Source: Ashinkailepas kermadecensis (Eukaryota > Arthropoda > Thecostraca > Neolepadidae). From it: 64,000 nt of DNA. The position numbers were made by a program, and so were the translations under genes. The stretch spans positions 541,001 through 605,000 of the forward strand of contig JAOTOM010005124.1 in the NCBI GenBank assembly GCA_034440615.1, in the 5' to 3' direction. Shown one piece after another: positions 39,601 through 43,087 of the stretch. The stretch's first letter is position 1; every line of letters begins with the position of its first letter. The notes beneath the pieces were generated by a model that made no database searches, was not told where the DNA came from, and saw nothing but the letters and a program-made list of their open reading frames with translations.

Positions 39601-42272
39601 TCGAAGTGTGCCAAAAATCCCCAAACACCGGCGGTTGTGTGGCACTGCGGTGGTTGGGCGGTGGTGGCACTCGGGCGGTCGGGAGGCCCACGTCGGAGAG
39701 ACGGCTCGCCCCCTCAAGCTTAGTTGCTTGCCATTCTGCAAAAGTTCCGCAGAGCTGGAACGGTCCGAATTCAGTTTTGCGCGATGAAACGTTGGTGAAA
39801 GCCCGGAATTCAGGCTCTTGAGGTGGCTGTTCTTGGCGTGCGCTGTGTAGCAGTGTCTTGTCAGATTGGCAACGGCCCTAGTTACACCATCAATACATTT
39901 GTCAACGCTCTGACACACGGGCACCATTATGGTTCGAGCCCCTGCGGTGTCGCGAGTAGCTAAACCTCAGGGGGGGGGGGCGACAGACCGTGTCTCAGAC
40001 GTGACCTGGGCGGCGCCCGACCGTCGCCGTGACGCACTCACCCATCAGCGTATACGGATTTTGTGTACACTGTTGGAGTCGAGGTCCCACTCCATTTATC
40101 GATGATGTCAGTTTGAAAACGAGCATAGAATTCGAGAAAAAACTATGGAGTGTGAGAGAATCGAGGTGGAGTGTTTTTTTCCACAACTCGAAATGTTATA
40201 CAAAACTTGGGGACAAGGTATGCTTTCAAAATTTGTGGAAATATATTCATGTATAAATATTGTAATTTGTCACGCCGTAGCAGTTTTCGGATCTCAAAAT
40301 CTGCCCACGTTCCAGAGGTACGTCGACTTAAAAAGATCAGTTTGTGTTATGACGTCATAATTTTATGTCACCGTACTGGGAACACTGCTGGCCTGAGAGA
40401 CATAAAACTTTCAGAATCGTGCTCATAGACAAAGATAACCCCTAGCCAAAGTTGAAGCAAAATCTGGCCTTGTCCCGAGAATCCAGGTGTGATGTTCTGA
40501 TCGTGTCCTGAGTATCCAGGTGTGATGTTCTGGTCGTGTCCTGAGTATCCAGGTGTGGTGTTCTGGTCGTGTCCTGAGTATCCAGGTGTGGTGTTCTGGT
40601 CGTGTCCTGAGTATCCAGGTGTGGTGTTCTGGCCGTGTACCGTGTGTCCAGGTGTGATGTTCTGGCCGTGTACCGTGTGTCCAGGTGTGATGTTCTGACC
40701 GTGTCTCGAGTATCCAGGTGTGATGTTCTGACCGTGTACCGTGTGCCCAGGTATGACGTGAGGGAGTCCAGTCCCGACACGGACTGGGATGGCAATGGCC
40801 GCTGTCCGCCAGAACACCTCGAGCTGGATGTCTCCGAACTTCCCCGTGAGTATCGCCACACTCACTGAGGTTCTGCCTGCCCCGTGAGTACCCCAACACT
40901 CCCTGAGTTCTGCATGTTCCTTGAGTGCCGCCCCACCACATTCTCTGAGGTTCTGCCTACCCCGTGAGAACCGCTACACTCCCTGAGGTTCTGCCTGCCC
41001 TGTGAGTACCGCAACACTCCCCGAGGTTCCGCCTGCCCTGTGAGTACCGCCACACCGCACTCCTTAAGGTACTGCCTGTTCAGTTAGTACCTTCAGCCCT
41101 GATATACCGCCTACCCCGTGAGTGCCGCCCCGTTGCACTCTCTGGGGTTCTGTCTGTCCCGTGAGTACCGCAACACTCCCTGAGGTCCTGCCTGTCCCTT
41201 GAGTGCCGCCCCGCCACACTCCATGGGGTTCCGTCTGTCCCATGTATACCGCCACACTACTCCCCGAGGTTCTGCCTGCTCTGTGAGTGTTGCCCCGCTG
41301 CATTCCCAGGTGCTGCCTGTCCCTCGAGTATCATCGCATTCGCTGACTTCGCGCGTATATGTGTGTGTGTGGGGGGGGGGGTGCATGCCTTCGAGCTATG
41401 AACATTCACGCATTTGTCACGCTCATGCGCTGCGAAATCCATCCTTCTCGGATTGCACGATGTGACCCGTTTCGGCATTGGGCCTCCATAATCATCTTTT
41501 GCTGGGTAATATGCGCACACGCTATCAGTGATCTGAAAGGTGTGCAATCCTCCCTGGATCCGGGAAGTGTTTCATGATTTGTTCTCGTATCCGGTGACCC
41601 AGGAATCTGTTCCACCCCCAGTGACCTGGGAGGTGTTTGATGATCTGTTCTTGTCTCCGGTGACTCAGGATATATTTGACCTCTGTTCCGCCCCCAGTGA
41701 CCCTGGAGGTGTTTGATGGTCTGTTCTTGTCTCAGGTGACCCTTGAGGTGTTTGATGGCATGTTCTCGTCTGCTCTGTCGCCAGTGGTCCAGGTGTTTGA
41801 TGACCTGTTTTCGTCTCCGGCGACCTGGGTGATATTTGACCTCTGCTCCGCTCCCCCCCCCCAGTGACACGGGAAGTGTTTGACGACCTGCTCTCGTCTC
41901 CGGCGACCCGGGCGACATTTGACTTCTGCTTCGCCCCCAGTGACCCGGGAGGTGTGCGAGGCGGCGCTGGGCGCGCTGCAGCGCAGTGCCGATAACGTGC
42001 TGCAGCTGGCGCAGCGTCTGGCCGAGGAGCGGCCGGCCGGCGGCGTGGAGCTGCCGCACCTGCTGCGGCGCGGCGCCGCCCGCTCGCTGGCCGCCCTGCG
42101 ACCGCTGGCGGCCGCCGCCGCCGCGCCGCCGCTCACCAAGGCGGCGGCCGGCGGCAGCATGCCCGAGCTGATGGCCGGCCAAGCCGCCAACCCGGTCATG
42201 GTGCAGATGATGCAGCAGTATTCGGACGCTCTGATGAGCATGATGCAGCAGCGCATGCAGCCGCCCGGCTAG
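572..42272 (+). CDS. MAPKBP1: MAPKBP1/WDR62 homologue, 3' part, 25 exons (whole-gene entry)
   Basis: Scaffold protein of the MAPKBP1/WDR62 family, which binds JNK-pathway kinases and acts at centrosomes and spindle poles (family knowledge). Coding segments: 572-732, 3718-3853, 4353-4550, 6629-6810, 7251-7404, 9021-9155, 10183-10383, 12196-12326, 13413-13646, 14084-14259, 15829-15926, 16673-16750, 18325-18417, 20619-20737, 21946-22173, 22800-22925, 25326-25446, 28171-29695, 30182-30307, 32119-32201, 33375-33516, 35036-35156, 36318-36464, 40751-40845, 41941-42272. All junctions are GT-AG and all phases agree, giving 5142 nt, i.e. 1713 codons plus TAG. Residues about 1-510 are WD40 sequence with family motifs such as [43 protein letters not shown] and [10 protein letters not shown]. 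The tail is mostly disordered and ends in a conserved helical segment. About 290 N-terminal residues are upstream of the window. MAPKBP1 and WDR62 are vertebrate paralogues, so either name fits. Confidence 0.95.
691..1372 (+). repeat. 74-bp array spanning donor of exon a
   Basis: Units begin at 691 (exonic), 765, 839, about 959 (damaged), 1033, 1107 (shortened), 1150, 1224 and 1298. Each complete unit holds the last 42 coding bases of exon a, the donor ctatcag/gtgagg and 32 intron bases. Donor copies lie at 733, 807, 881, 1001, 1075, 1192, 1266, 1340 and 1365. Confidence 0.95.
1373..2170 (+). other. Intron a unique segment
   Basis: Non-repetitive intron DNA between two arrays. No gene or element recognised. 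Confidence 0.5.
2172..3070 (+). repeat. 57-bp array carrying copies of the exon b acceptor
   Basis: About 15 units with period 57 (for example 2179, 2236). Each unit contains gtgtgccgcag followed by ctatgtggcggacac, which mirrors the true junction gtgtgccgcag/ccatatggcggcacac at 3717/3718. The period is a multiple of three, so long false open frames appear on both strands. The array resumes at 3585-3717 after an inserted element. Confidence 0.92.
3174..3575 (-). mobile_element. AT-rich interspersed element, copy 1 (about 402 bp)
   Basis: Inverted relative to a second copy at 36699-37107, with recognisable identity along the whole length and shared ends (ttaaaataat at one end, aagtatcgacatcctgct at the other). 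No open frame. It interrupts the 57-bp array. Probably a non-autonomous transposon; class not determined and no clear target duplication. Confidence 0.75.
3718..3853 (+). CDS. MAPKBP1: MAPKBP1/WDR62 exon b (WD40)
   Basis: Encodes residues 54-99. [11 protein letters not shown] and [15 protein letters not shown] match the family's YPDTIALTFDP and CVYNDHSIYVWDVRD. The first base completes an AGC codon with exon a. Acceptor tgtgccgcag ends at 3717; donor GTGAGC at 3854; phase 0. The acceptor is the last member of the 57-bp array upstream. Confidence 0.94.
4060..4352 (+). repeat. 54-bp array up to the exon c acceptor
   Basis: Units with gacggaatggtt at 4081, 4135 and 4189 (period 54), then degenerate copies. 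The segment tgtgtcggccagatgac in the units aligns with the true junction ggtgcccgtcag/gtgggc, so the acceptor appears to belong to the array. Confidence 0.75.
4353..4550 (+). CDS. MAPKBP1: MAPKBP1/WDR62 exon c (WD40)
   Basis: Encodes residues 100-165: [18 protein letters not shown], then [20 protein letters not shown], a near-identical WD40 blade in vertebrate family members. Acceptor gcccgtcag ends at 4352. Donor GTGAGT at 4551 follows the codons for YSN; phase 0. The donor region is repeated about 22 times downstream. Confidence 0.95.
4538..5505 (+). repeat. About 44-bp array spanning donor of exon c
   Basis: About 22 imperfect units. The unit contains atctacagcaat (the last coding bases), the donor gtgagtgtga and the intron part acaatggacacggttgct. 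Variants read taggataatgtgagt or cagcagtgagt. Confidence 0.93.
5506..6628 (+). other. Intron c remainder
   Basis: Unique sequence. A SINE-like 3' tail (cttacgccctaaagac, then aaaatagctaacgaac) lies at about 6165-6225. Three loose repeats of a segment around attgccagcgtcg lie at 6270-6480. Confidence 0.45.
6629..6810 (+). CDS. MAPKBP1: MAPKBP1/WDR62 exon d (WD40)
   Basis: Encodes residues 166-225. DLLKILYID and [18 protein letters not shown] match family segments DLIKIIYVD and VSPNGQHLASGDRMGTLR. Acceptor tgtcgcag ends at 6628; donor GTGTGT at 6811; phase 2. No junction array on either side. Confidence 0.95.
7251..7404 (+). CDS. MAPKBP1: MAPKBP1/WDR62 exon e (WD40)
   Basis: Encodes residues 226-277, beginning [17 protein letters not shown] and containing [18 protein letters not shown], one of the best-conserved blades of the family. 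Acceptor gtgacgtcag ends at 7250. Donor GTCAGT at 7405; phase 0. The final bases gaccag plus the donor are the unit of the following array. Confidence 0.95.
7394..8228 (+). repeat. 22-24-bp array spanning donor of exon e
   Basis: Roughly 35 units of gacctgaccaggtcagtact type. The founder is the exon end gccgaccag joined to the donor gtcagtgctgg at 7404/7405. Units carry both CAG and GTCAGT, so each could act as acceptor or donor in principle. Confidence 0.93.
8260..8425 (+). mobile_element. tRNA-derived SINE
   Basis: Has a B-box-like stretch ggttgtgggttccagaccc and the 3' tail shared by other copies: gctatatgatccacatgg, then tcgatgcgccctaaag and aataactaact. Confidence 0.7.
8426..9020 (+). 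other. Intron e remainder
   Basis: Short direct repeats of gaccaaccttctg at 8466-8550, then AT-rich unique DNA. Nothing else recognised before exon f. Confidence 0.45.
9021..9155 (+). CDS. MAPKBP1: MAPKBP1/WDR62 exon f (WD40)
   Basis: Encodes residues 278-322: [20 protein letters not shown], then [13 protein letters not shown] (family: MISCGADKSIYFR). Acceptor tgtccgacag ends at 9020; donor GTGAGC at 9156; phase 0 on both sides. Confidence 0.95.
9236..9600 (+). repeat. 62-65-bp minisatellite in intron f
   Basis: About six units; ggacacgttctgtgtcctgg at 9285, 9350, 9474 and 9539. Purely intronic, not derived from the neighbouring splice sites. 9601-10182 is unique DNA without features. Confidence 0.9.
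10183..10383 (+). CDS. MAPKBP1: MAPKBP1/WDR62 exon g (WD40)
   Basis: Encodes residues 323-389. [35 protein letters not shown] and DDGTLIK closely follow the vertebrate sequence. Acceptor gtcccgccag ends at 10182; donor GTTAGT at 10384; phase 0. The last 33 coding bases are repeated downstream with the donor. Confidence 0.95.
10351..10545 (+). repeat. 50-bp array spanning donor of exon g
   Basis: Four units starting ggcagcatg at 10351 (exonic), 10401, 10451 and 10499. Each carries the codons for the conserved DDGTLIK end, then a donor-like site (gttagt at 10384, then agtcagtc, ggtcagtc, ggttattc). Confidence 0.93.
10845..11495 (+). repeat. 41-bp minisatellite in intron g
   Basis: About 16 units of ggaccacatggtggtctgtg type (starts at 10861, 10902 and so on). 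The core ggaccacatggtggtc is near-palindromic. No exon homology. Confidence 0.92.
11635..11705 (+). mobile_element. SINE 3' tail fragment
   Basis: ggcgctatatgacctatgca, then gtcgatgggcccctaagc and aataactaactaac: the shared tail of the SINE superfamily. The rest of 11496-12195 is unique intron sequence. Confidence 0.65.
12196..12326 (+). CDS. MAPKBP1: MAPKBP1/WDR62 exon h (WD40)
   Basis: Short exon, residues 390-432: [20 protein letters not shown] and [18 protein letters not shown], matching vertebrate GIYIATSCSDKNL and GECVATMFGHSEIVTGM. Acceptor ctcgccag ends at 12195; donor GTGGGT at 12327; phase 2. Confidence 0.94.
12308..12745 (+). repeat. 23-bp-type array spanning donor of exon h
   Basis: About 19 units of ccggactgaggtgggtgtgg. 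The founder is exon end gtcaccggactgag (codons VTGL plus two bases) with donor gtgggtgtgg at 12327. Every unit keeps an AGGTGGGT-like site. Confidence 0.93.
12845..12912 (+). mobile_element. SINE 3' tail fragment (diverged)
   Basis: aatgatcacgttttgtcgat then gcgccaagaaccaaataacc resembles the SINE tail. Confidence 0.4.
13045..13255 (+). repeat. Degenerate CCTA-rich simple repeat
   Basis: Runs of taccctac and taacctaaccta. A short perfect stretch of CCTAA units (13198-13222) equals the arthropod telomere motif TTAGG on the other strand, but is too short and mixed to be more than a simple repeat. Confidence 0.75.
13360..13425 (+). repeat. Duplicated acceptor of exon i
   Basis: gcaggttcacggac occurs at 13366 and at 13409, so the AG and first 11 coding bases of exon i exist twice, 43 bp apart. 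Using the upstream AG (exon start 13370) would shift the frame. Confidence 0.8.
13413..13646 (+). CDS. MAPKBP1: MAPKBP1/WDR62 exon i (last WD40 strand and start of tail)
   Basis: Residues 433-510. [20 protein letters not shown] is the last clear WD40 strand (family: [20 protein letters not shown]). An Arg/Gln-rich segment follows, where vertebrates also have a basic stretch. Acceptor ccgaccgcag ends at 13412 (an earlier copy of this junction ends at 13369); donor GTCGGT at 13647; phase 2. Confidence 0.93.
14084..14259 (+). CDS. MAPKBP1: MAPKBP1/WDR62 exon j
   Basis: Residues 511-569. LPQWAKRKV and [20 protein letters not shown] correspond to the conserved patch after the WD40 region (vertebrate RGRWVQ and LSVRSM). 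Acceptor gtggcccag ends at 14083; donor GTAGGC at 14260; phase 1. Confidence 0.9.
14260..15450 (+). other. Intron j, unique part
   Basis: No repeat, element or gene recognised; GC-rich with several false open frames. Confidence 0.45.
15455..15828 (+). repeat. Degenerate about 55-bp array up to exon k acceptor
   Basis: About six decayed units around gttgcctgctgtttcc and ataaccgtgggtgtttcc. The true junction cgttcccgtgcgacag/accggcggcgtg aligns with unit parts such as gttgccacgtgtcggacc, so the exon start looks like part of the array. Confidence 0.65.
15829..15926 (+). CDS. MAPKBP1: MAPKBP1/WDR62 exon k
   Basis: Residues 570-602; Ser/Asp/Glu-rich ([14 protein letters not shown]) and hydrophilic, likely disordered. 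Included because the phase (1 in, 0 out), acceptor gtgcgacag and donor GTACGT fit the flanking exons. No strong family match of its own. Confidence 0.8.
15927..16672 (+). other. Intron k
   Basis: Unique sequence. A tiny AG/18 nt/GT segment at 16257-16274 could be a micro-exon, but there is no evidence for it. Confidence 0.4.
16673..16750 (+). CDS. MAPKBP1: MAPKBP1/WDR62 exon l
   Basis: Exon of 26 codons, residues 603-628, containing [16 protein letters not shown]. Acceptor ctggctttcag ends at 16672; donor GTAAGG at 16751; phase 0/0. The donor and the last exonic bases are duplicated once, 56 bp downstream. Function not recognisable. Confidence 0.75.
16740..16860 (+). repeat. 56-bp duplication spanning donor of exon l
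   Basis: ccagcgggtaagggtggcca occurs at 16744 and 16800. The last six coding bases and the donor GTAAGG are present twice (16751 and 16807). Confidence 0.9.
16861..17394 (+). other. Intron l unique part
   Basis: AT-rich unique sequence with a poly-C run at 17310-17321. Nothing recognised. Confidence 0.45.
17395..18310 (+). repeat. 23-bp minisatellite before exon m
   Basis: About 38 units of tgtccgggctaacgttacct type, becoming longer and more varied towards 18300. It adjoins the exon m acceptor but I see no clear exon bases in the units. Confidence 0.92.
18325..18417 (+). CDS. MAPKBP1: MAPKBP1/WDR62 exon m
   Basis: Exon of 31 codons, residues 629-659: [16 protein letters not shown], then [12 protein letters not shown]. 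Acceptor ctgccgtcag ends at 18324; donor GTGCGT at 18418; phase 0/0. A second AG eleven bases later (18335) would break the phase. The 3' end plus donor recurs at 18511-18550. Confidence 0.75.
18389..18560 (+). repeat. Duplication spanning donor of exon m
   Basis: cctcggacctgggcagctac starts at 18389 (exonic) and again at 18511, continuing through the donor gatgtgcgtctgctgt. The two copies are 122 bp apart with CA repeats between them. Confidence 0.9.
18437..18690 (+). repeat. CA microsatellite
   Basis: Interrupted (CA)n with acat variants on both sides of the duplicated exon end. Confidence 0.95.
18965..20335 (+). repeat. Large minisatellite, 24-bp core (intron m)
   Basis: About 1.37 kb built from ggtgtgacagtgtagcggtg plus ggat; the first half also has longer composite units. 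All three frames of the minus strand stay open for over 430 codons, an artefact of a stop-free repeat. Confidence 0.95.
20619..20737 (+). CDS. MAPKBP1: MAPKBP1/WDR62 exon n
   Basis: Residues 660-698: acidic [17 protein letters not shown], then [11 protein letters not shown], which resembles the vertebrate motif VYPEPSDNPTMDTSEF. Acceptor gtcctcag ends at 20618; donor GTGAGG at 20738; phase 2. Confidence 0.88.
20738..21200 (+). other. Intron n, unique part
   Basis: GC-rich then mixed sequence. No gene or element recognised. Confidence 0.45.
21355..21960 (+). repeat. Array up to and across exon o acceptor
   Basis: About 20 units of gtattcacagcgtgtgtcg type. Some contain tgtcgtcgatagctcagtat, which parallels the true junction tgtcgtcgccag/ctcgccgttcac, so the acceptor is inside the repeat pattern. 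Confidence 0.82.
21946..22173 (+). CDS. MAPKBP1: MAPKBP1/WDR62 exon o
   Basis: Residues 699-774: [19 protein letters not shown], a basic Pro-rich segment, then an acidic run [10 protein letters not shown]. Acceptor gtcgtcgccag ends at 21945; donor GTGAGT at 22174; phase 2. Arrays touch both ends. Confidence 0.88.
22160..22515 (+). repeat. Array spanning donor of exon o
   Basis: About 10 units of 22-45 bp built on gtgtcagccaggtgaggact. The founder is exon end gtgtcggccag with donor gtgagtactgac at 22174. 22511-22799 is unique. Confidence 0.9.
22800..22925 (+). CDS. MAPKBP1: MAPKBP1/WDR62 exon p
   Basis: Residues 775-816. [13 protein letters not shown] matches the vertebrate QEQFLKQHFETL patch. 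Acceptor gctcccgcag ends at 22799; donor GTGGGT at 22926; phase 2. Confidence 0.92.
22926..24123 (+). other. Intron p, first part
   Basis: Unique AT-rich sequence. A tail-like SINE remnant (gtcgatgtgcccctaaatta) lies at about 23230-23260. No coding exon found; exon p joins exon q directly in phase. Confidence 0.45.
24124..24262 (+). mobile_element. Palindromic hairpin element (139 bp)
   Basis: Begins ccaaatgttcatgttaagta and ends with its inverted copy ttacttaatatgaacatttgg. Inner arms cttcttccga and tccgaagaag, and atatttcgg and ccgaaatgtat, also pair. The whole folds into one imperfect stem, as in foldback MITEs or terminal hairpins of retroelements. Confidence 0.75.
25130..25264 (-). mobile_element. 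Partial copy of the 402-bp AT-rich element
   Basis: tactcgtttccacaacttac, then aaatcattattttaac, parallels the 3525-3575 end of copy 1. Upstream similarity fades. Confidence 0.45.
25326..25446 (+). CDS. MAPKBP1: MAPKBP1/WDR62 exon q
   Basis: Residues 817-857. [12 protein letters not shown] matches the family motif SISSRFL; a charged predicted helix follows ([20 protein letters not shown]). Acceptor gtgcaccgcag ends at 25325; donor GTGAGT at 25447; phase 0. Confidence 0.93.
25447..27230 (+). other. Intron q, first part
   Basis: Unique AT-rich DNA with a poly-A run (25921) and a poly-G run (26340). Nothing gene-like recognised. Confidence 0.45.
27230..27515 (+). mobile_element. Two SINE tail fragments
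   Basis: Tails at 27232-27280 (gcatgacctttgcagtcgat, gcgcccctaaac) and 27478-27515 (atatgaccatggtaatcgat, gcactctaaat). Confidence 0.5.
27640..28165 (+). repeat. About 30-bp minisatellite before exon r
   Basis: About 14 units of ggtggcactcaccagcatct type in two blocks, interrupted by a SINE. It ends at the exon r acceptor but contains no clear exon bases. Confidence 0.92.
27812..27940 (+). mobile_element. SINE inserted in the minisatellite
   Basis: Carries the family segment cgaccaatcggcgtgagaga then ttggcgacgctacatgac, and the tail gtcgacgtgtcgtaaaacc plus aataaccaacca. Repeat units resume directly after it. Confidence 0.82.
28171..29695 (+). CDS. MAPKBP1: MAPKBP1/WDR62 exon r (long disordered insert)
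   Basis: Largest exon, about residues 858-1365. It opens with [18 protein letters not shown]. An Asp/Gly tract (28490-28560), a basic patch, a Gln/Leu-rich helical stretch ([18 protein letters not shown]) and an Arg/Pro/Asp-rich part follow. Three imperfect repeats of [12 protein letters not shown] lie at 29434-29600. I see no vertebrate counterpart for most of it, so it is probably a lineage-specific expansion. Acceptor cacccacag ends at 28170; donor GTAACT at 29696; phase 1. A 48-nt GT-AG segment at 28271-28318 is open and in frame and may be spliced out. The donor was chosen because its phase fits the next exon. Confidence 0.78.
29434..29600 (+). repeat. Coding minisatellite within exon r
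   Basis: In-frame units beginning gacacccgcc (29434, 29491) and cacacccgcc (29566), spaced 57 and 75 nt, encode [16 protein letters not shown] repeats. Confidence 0.8.
29696..30181 (+). other. Intron r with GT microsatellite
   Basis: The reading frame of exon r stays open to 30006 by chance. A (GT)n tract lies at 30088-30163, just before the exon t acceptor. Confidence 0.6.
30182..30307 (+). CDS. MAPKBP1: MAPKBP1/WDR62 exon t
   Basis: About residues 1366-1407: [15 protein letters not shown], then [27 protein letters not shown] resembles the family's SRSISVGENL phospho-motif region. Acceptor cacggccacag ends at 30181; donor GTAGGT at 30308; phase 1. Confidence 0.87.
30308..32118 (+). other. 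Intron t
   Basis: Mostly unique; TA/TG-rich simple sequence at 31265-31420. No gene recognised. Confidence 0.45.
32119..32201 (+). CDS. MAPKBP1: MAPKBP1/WDR62 exon u
   Basis: About residues 1408-1435: lysine-rich [14 protein letters not shown], then [12 protein letters not shown]. Acceptor gtttcgcag ends at 32118; donor GTGGGT at 32202; phase 0. Basic Ser-rich linker without a recognised domain. Confidence 0.85.
32350..32600 (+). repeat. Duplicated 120-bp-type unit in intron u
   Basis: ttgcccacgcctgcaggg occurs at about 32359 and 32484, each followed by cctgggtccgtctgtctgtg. About two units, intronic only. 32601-33374 is unique. Confidence 0.85.
33375..33516 (+). CDS. MAPKBP1: MAPKBP1/WDR62 exon v
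   Basis: About residues 1436-1482: [20 protein letters not shown], then a Lys/Arg/Ser-rich stretch ending SGAASV. Acceptor cggccgacag ends at 33374; donor GTTGGT at 33517; phase 1. The 3' end and donor recur at 33613 and 33704. Confidence 0.83.
33498..33715 (+). repeat. 96/91-bp duplication spanning donor of exon v
   Basis: Three copies of ggagcggccagcgtcg (last coding bases) plus donor: GTTGGT at 33517, GTCGGT at 33613 and GTCGGC at 33704, the first two followed by tgtacatttctcccg-like sequence. Confidence 0.9.
33720..34300 (+). other. Intron v unique part
   Basis: AT-rich unique DNA with a poly-T run at 33844-33861. Nothing recognised. Confidence 0.45.
34308..34930 (+). repeat. 35-bp minisatellite in intron v
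   Basis: About 17 very uniform units of ggtatggtgtggtacccagt plus gtgctgtagctggac. The uniformity suggests recent expansion. It ends about 105 bp before exon w and has no exon homology. False minus-strand open frames of about 260 codons arise here. Confidence 0.95.
35036..35156 (+). CDS. MAPKBP1: MAPKBP1/WDR62 exon w
   Basis: About residues 1483-1522: acidic [19 protein letters not shown], then a Ser-rich end. Acceptor ctcactgacag ends at 35035; donor GTGGGT at 35157; phase 2. Another GT (GTCAGC, 35145) lies 12 bases earlier in the same phase. Confidence 0.87.
35265..35545 (+). repeat. Minisatellite in intron w
   Basis: About 11 short units of cagatcagcgggtccaccag type. Confidence 0.9.
35598..35662 (+). 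mobile_element. SINE 3' tail fragment
   Basis: gctgcatgaccaatgtagtc, then gatgcgccctaaatcc and aataactaactaac. 35663-36317 is otherwise unique, with a few repeats of gtgtcacgtcctga. Confidence 0.65.
36318..36464 (+). CDS. MAPKBP1: MAPKBP1/WDR62 exon x
   Basis: About residues 1523-1571: [20 protein letters not shown], then [18 protein letters not shown], an amphipathic basic segment. Acceptor gctgtttcag ends at 36317; donor GTGAGC at 36465; phase 2. The last 60 coding bases are repeated in the 91-bp array that follows. Confidence 0.86.
36405..37790 (+). repeat. 91-bp array spanning donor of exon x
   Basis: About ten units, three before and seven after an inserted element. Each has the last 60 coding bases of exon x (aaaacccgccagcagact and onward), the donor ggggtgagctgcccag and 25 intron bases. 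Donors at 36465, 36556 and 36647 show the 91-bp period. Confidence 0.95.
36699..37107 (+). mobile_element. AT-rich interspersed element, copy 2 (about 409 bp)
   Basis: Full-length counterpart of 3174-3575 in the opposite orientation. It interrupts the 91-bp array and is non-coding. Confidence 0.75.
37791..38375 (+). other. Intron x, unique part
   Basis: Short run of catgacatgacatgacatga at 38248-38270. Nothing else recognised. Confidence 0.45.
38380..38705 (+). repeat. About 31-bp minisatellite
   Basis: About ten units of gagctacatatgctgacgta type in intron x. Confidence 0.9.
38770..38940 (+). mobile_element. tRNA-derived SINE
   Basis: B-box gaggttcgattcccgc at 38829-38844. The tail gacgccatatggcctcgg, gtgcgtcgtaaagcc and (caaac)n is related to the other SINEs. 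Confidence 0.75.
38941..40483 (+). other. Intron x, distal part
   Basis: Unique, partly AT-rich. The open frames at 39532-39927 show no recognisable similarity. Confidence 0.4.
40484..40765 (+). repeat. 33-bp array spanning acceptor of exon y
   Basis: Eight or nine units around tatccaggtgtgatgttctg (ccagg at 40516, 40549, 40582). The true junction gtgtgcccag/gtatgacgtg is the last, diverged unit. Confidence 0.88.
40751..40845 (+). CDS. MAPKBP1: MAPKBP1/WDR62 exon y
   Basis: About residues 1572-1603: [20 protein letters not shown], then [10 protein letters not shown]. Acceptor cgtgtgcccag ends at 40750; donor GTGAGT at 40846; phase 1. Repeat arrays span both its splice sites. Confidence 0.83.
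40836..41345 (+). repeat. Array spanning donor of exon y
   Basis: About ten units of ccccgtgagtaccgccacac type with ctgaggttctgcctg. The founder is exon end cttcccc with donor gtgagtatcgccacac at 40846. Confidence 0.9.
41590..41960 (+). repeat. Array spanning acceptor of last exon
   Basis: Copies of cgcccccagtgacccgggag: AG at 41620-41621, 41696-41697, 41863-41864 and the true acceptor 41939-41940, each followed by a version of the first coding bases (tgacccgggaggtgt). Confidence 0.92.
41941..42272 (+). CDS. MAPKBP1: MAPKBP1/WDR62 last coding exon (C-terminal helical segment)
   Basis: About residues 1604-1713 and [23 protein letters not shown] and [20 protein letters not shown] align with the vertebrate C-terminal helices (CEQLVAELRGSVRQAV and LLEQYSELLLRAVERRM). 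In WDR62 this region mediates dimerisation (family knowledge). An Ala-rich linker separates the helices. Acceptor ttcgcccccag ends at 41940. This is the true C-terminus: the stop falls where the family ends. Confidence 0.93.
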
Positions 42273-42720
42273 CCGGCCGGGCGCCGCGTCGCCAGTGCCA
42301 ACGGAGCGCGCGGGGCGCGGCTCGGCTGCCTCCCGCCCGGCGGAGGCGTGCCGACGCCCGGAGGCGTGCCGACGCCCGAGGTGCCGACGCCCAGACCGAG
42401 TGCCGGCCGGCGCCGCGCGCTCCGCACAGCGCGGACCGCCGCGGCCGCCGGCCGGCCTGTGCCAAACGCGCCGCGCGCGCGCCCCGACCCGCGCCGCAGC
42501 AGTGCTGGCGCACACGTGCTTTAATAATCAGCAGCTGGCCGGAGGCGCACCGGCGGCGGAACTAACTGACCGCGTGCGACCGTGCGGGCCGCCCTAGCCG
42601 GCCCTCGGCAGTCATTCCTCATGCCTGGATGCAGATCGTTGTGTCTGGGCGCGCGTGAGCGTGCGCTGTGACCTGTCGTGCGCTTCTGTGTGTGCGTGTG
42701 CAGTGTCTGCGATAATGCGA
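42273..42720 (+). other. 3' flank / probable 3' UTR of MAPKBP1/WDR62
   Basis: GC-rich sequence after the TAG with no further coding similarity. No canonical AATAAA is visible; the closest hexamers are aataat near 42522 and aataca near 42722. The 3' end of the transcript cannot be placed from sequence alone. Confidence 0.4.
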
Positions 42721-42724
42721 TAAT

Positions 42725-42995
42725 ACAAACTTGCTCCGATCGGTTGTGACGTTGGCTGAGCGACGTGTGGTGACGCTGGCGGGGCGACGTGTGGTGGCGC
42801 TGGCTGGAGAACGTATGGTGATGTTGGCTGGGCGACGTGTGGGAACGTTGGCCGGGCGACGTGTGGTGGCGTTGGCATGGGGGGGGGGGCGTATGGTGAC
42901 GTTGGCTGGGTGAGGTGTGATGACGTTGGCTGGGCGACGTGTCGTGTGTCGTGACATTGGCCGGGTGACGTGTGGTGACGTTTGCCGGCCGACGG
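42725..42995 (+). repeat. About 24-bp minisatellite, 3' flank
   Basis: About eleven units of gacgttggctgggcgacgtg type, broken by a poly-G run at 42879-42889. Confidence 0.9.
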
Positions 42996-43087
42996 TGTGC
43001 GGCTGGAGCGCGTCACCAGTTTGCGATGGGCTGTGAGGCGCCTGCCTCGGCAACAACAGAACGCCACTGTGTGGTGCTGCAGCTGCA

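Noticed and set aside
39532..39927. 131-codon minus-strand frame
   Set aside because: No recognisable similarity; could be retroelement debris, but unsupported.
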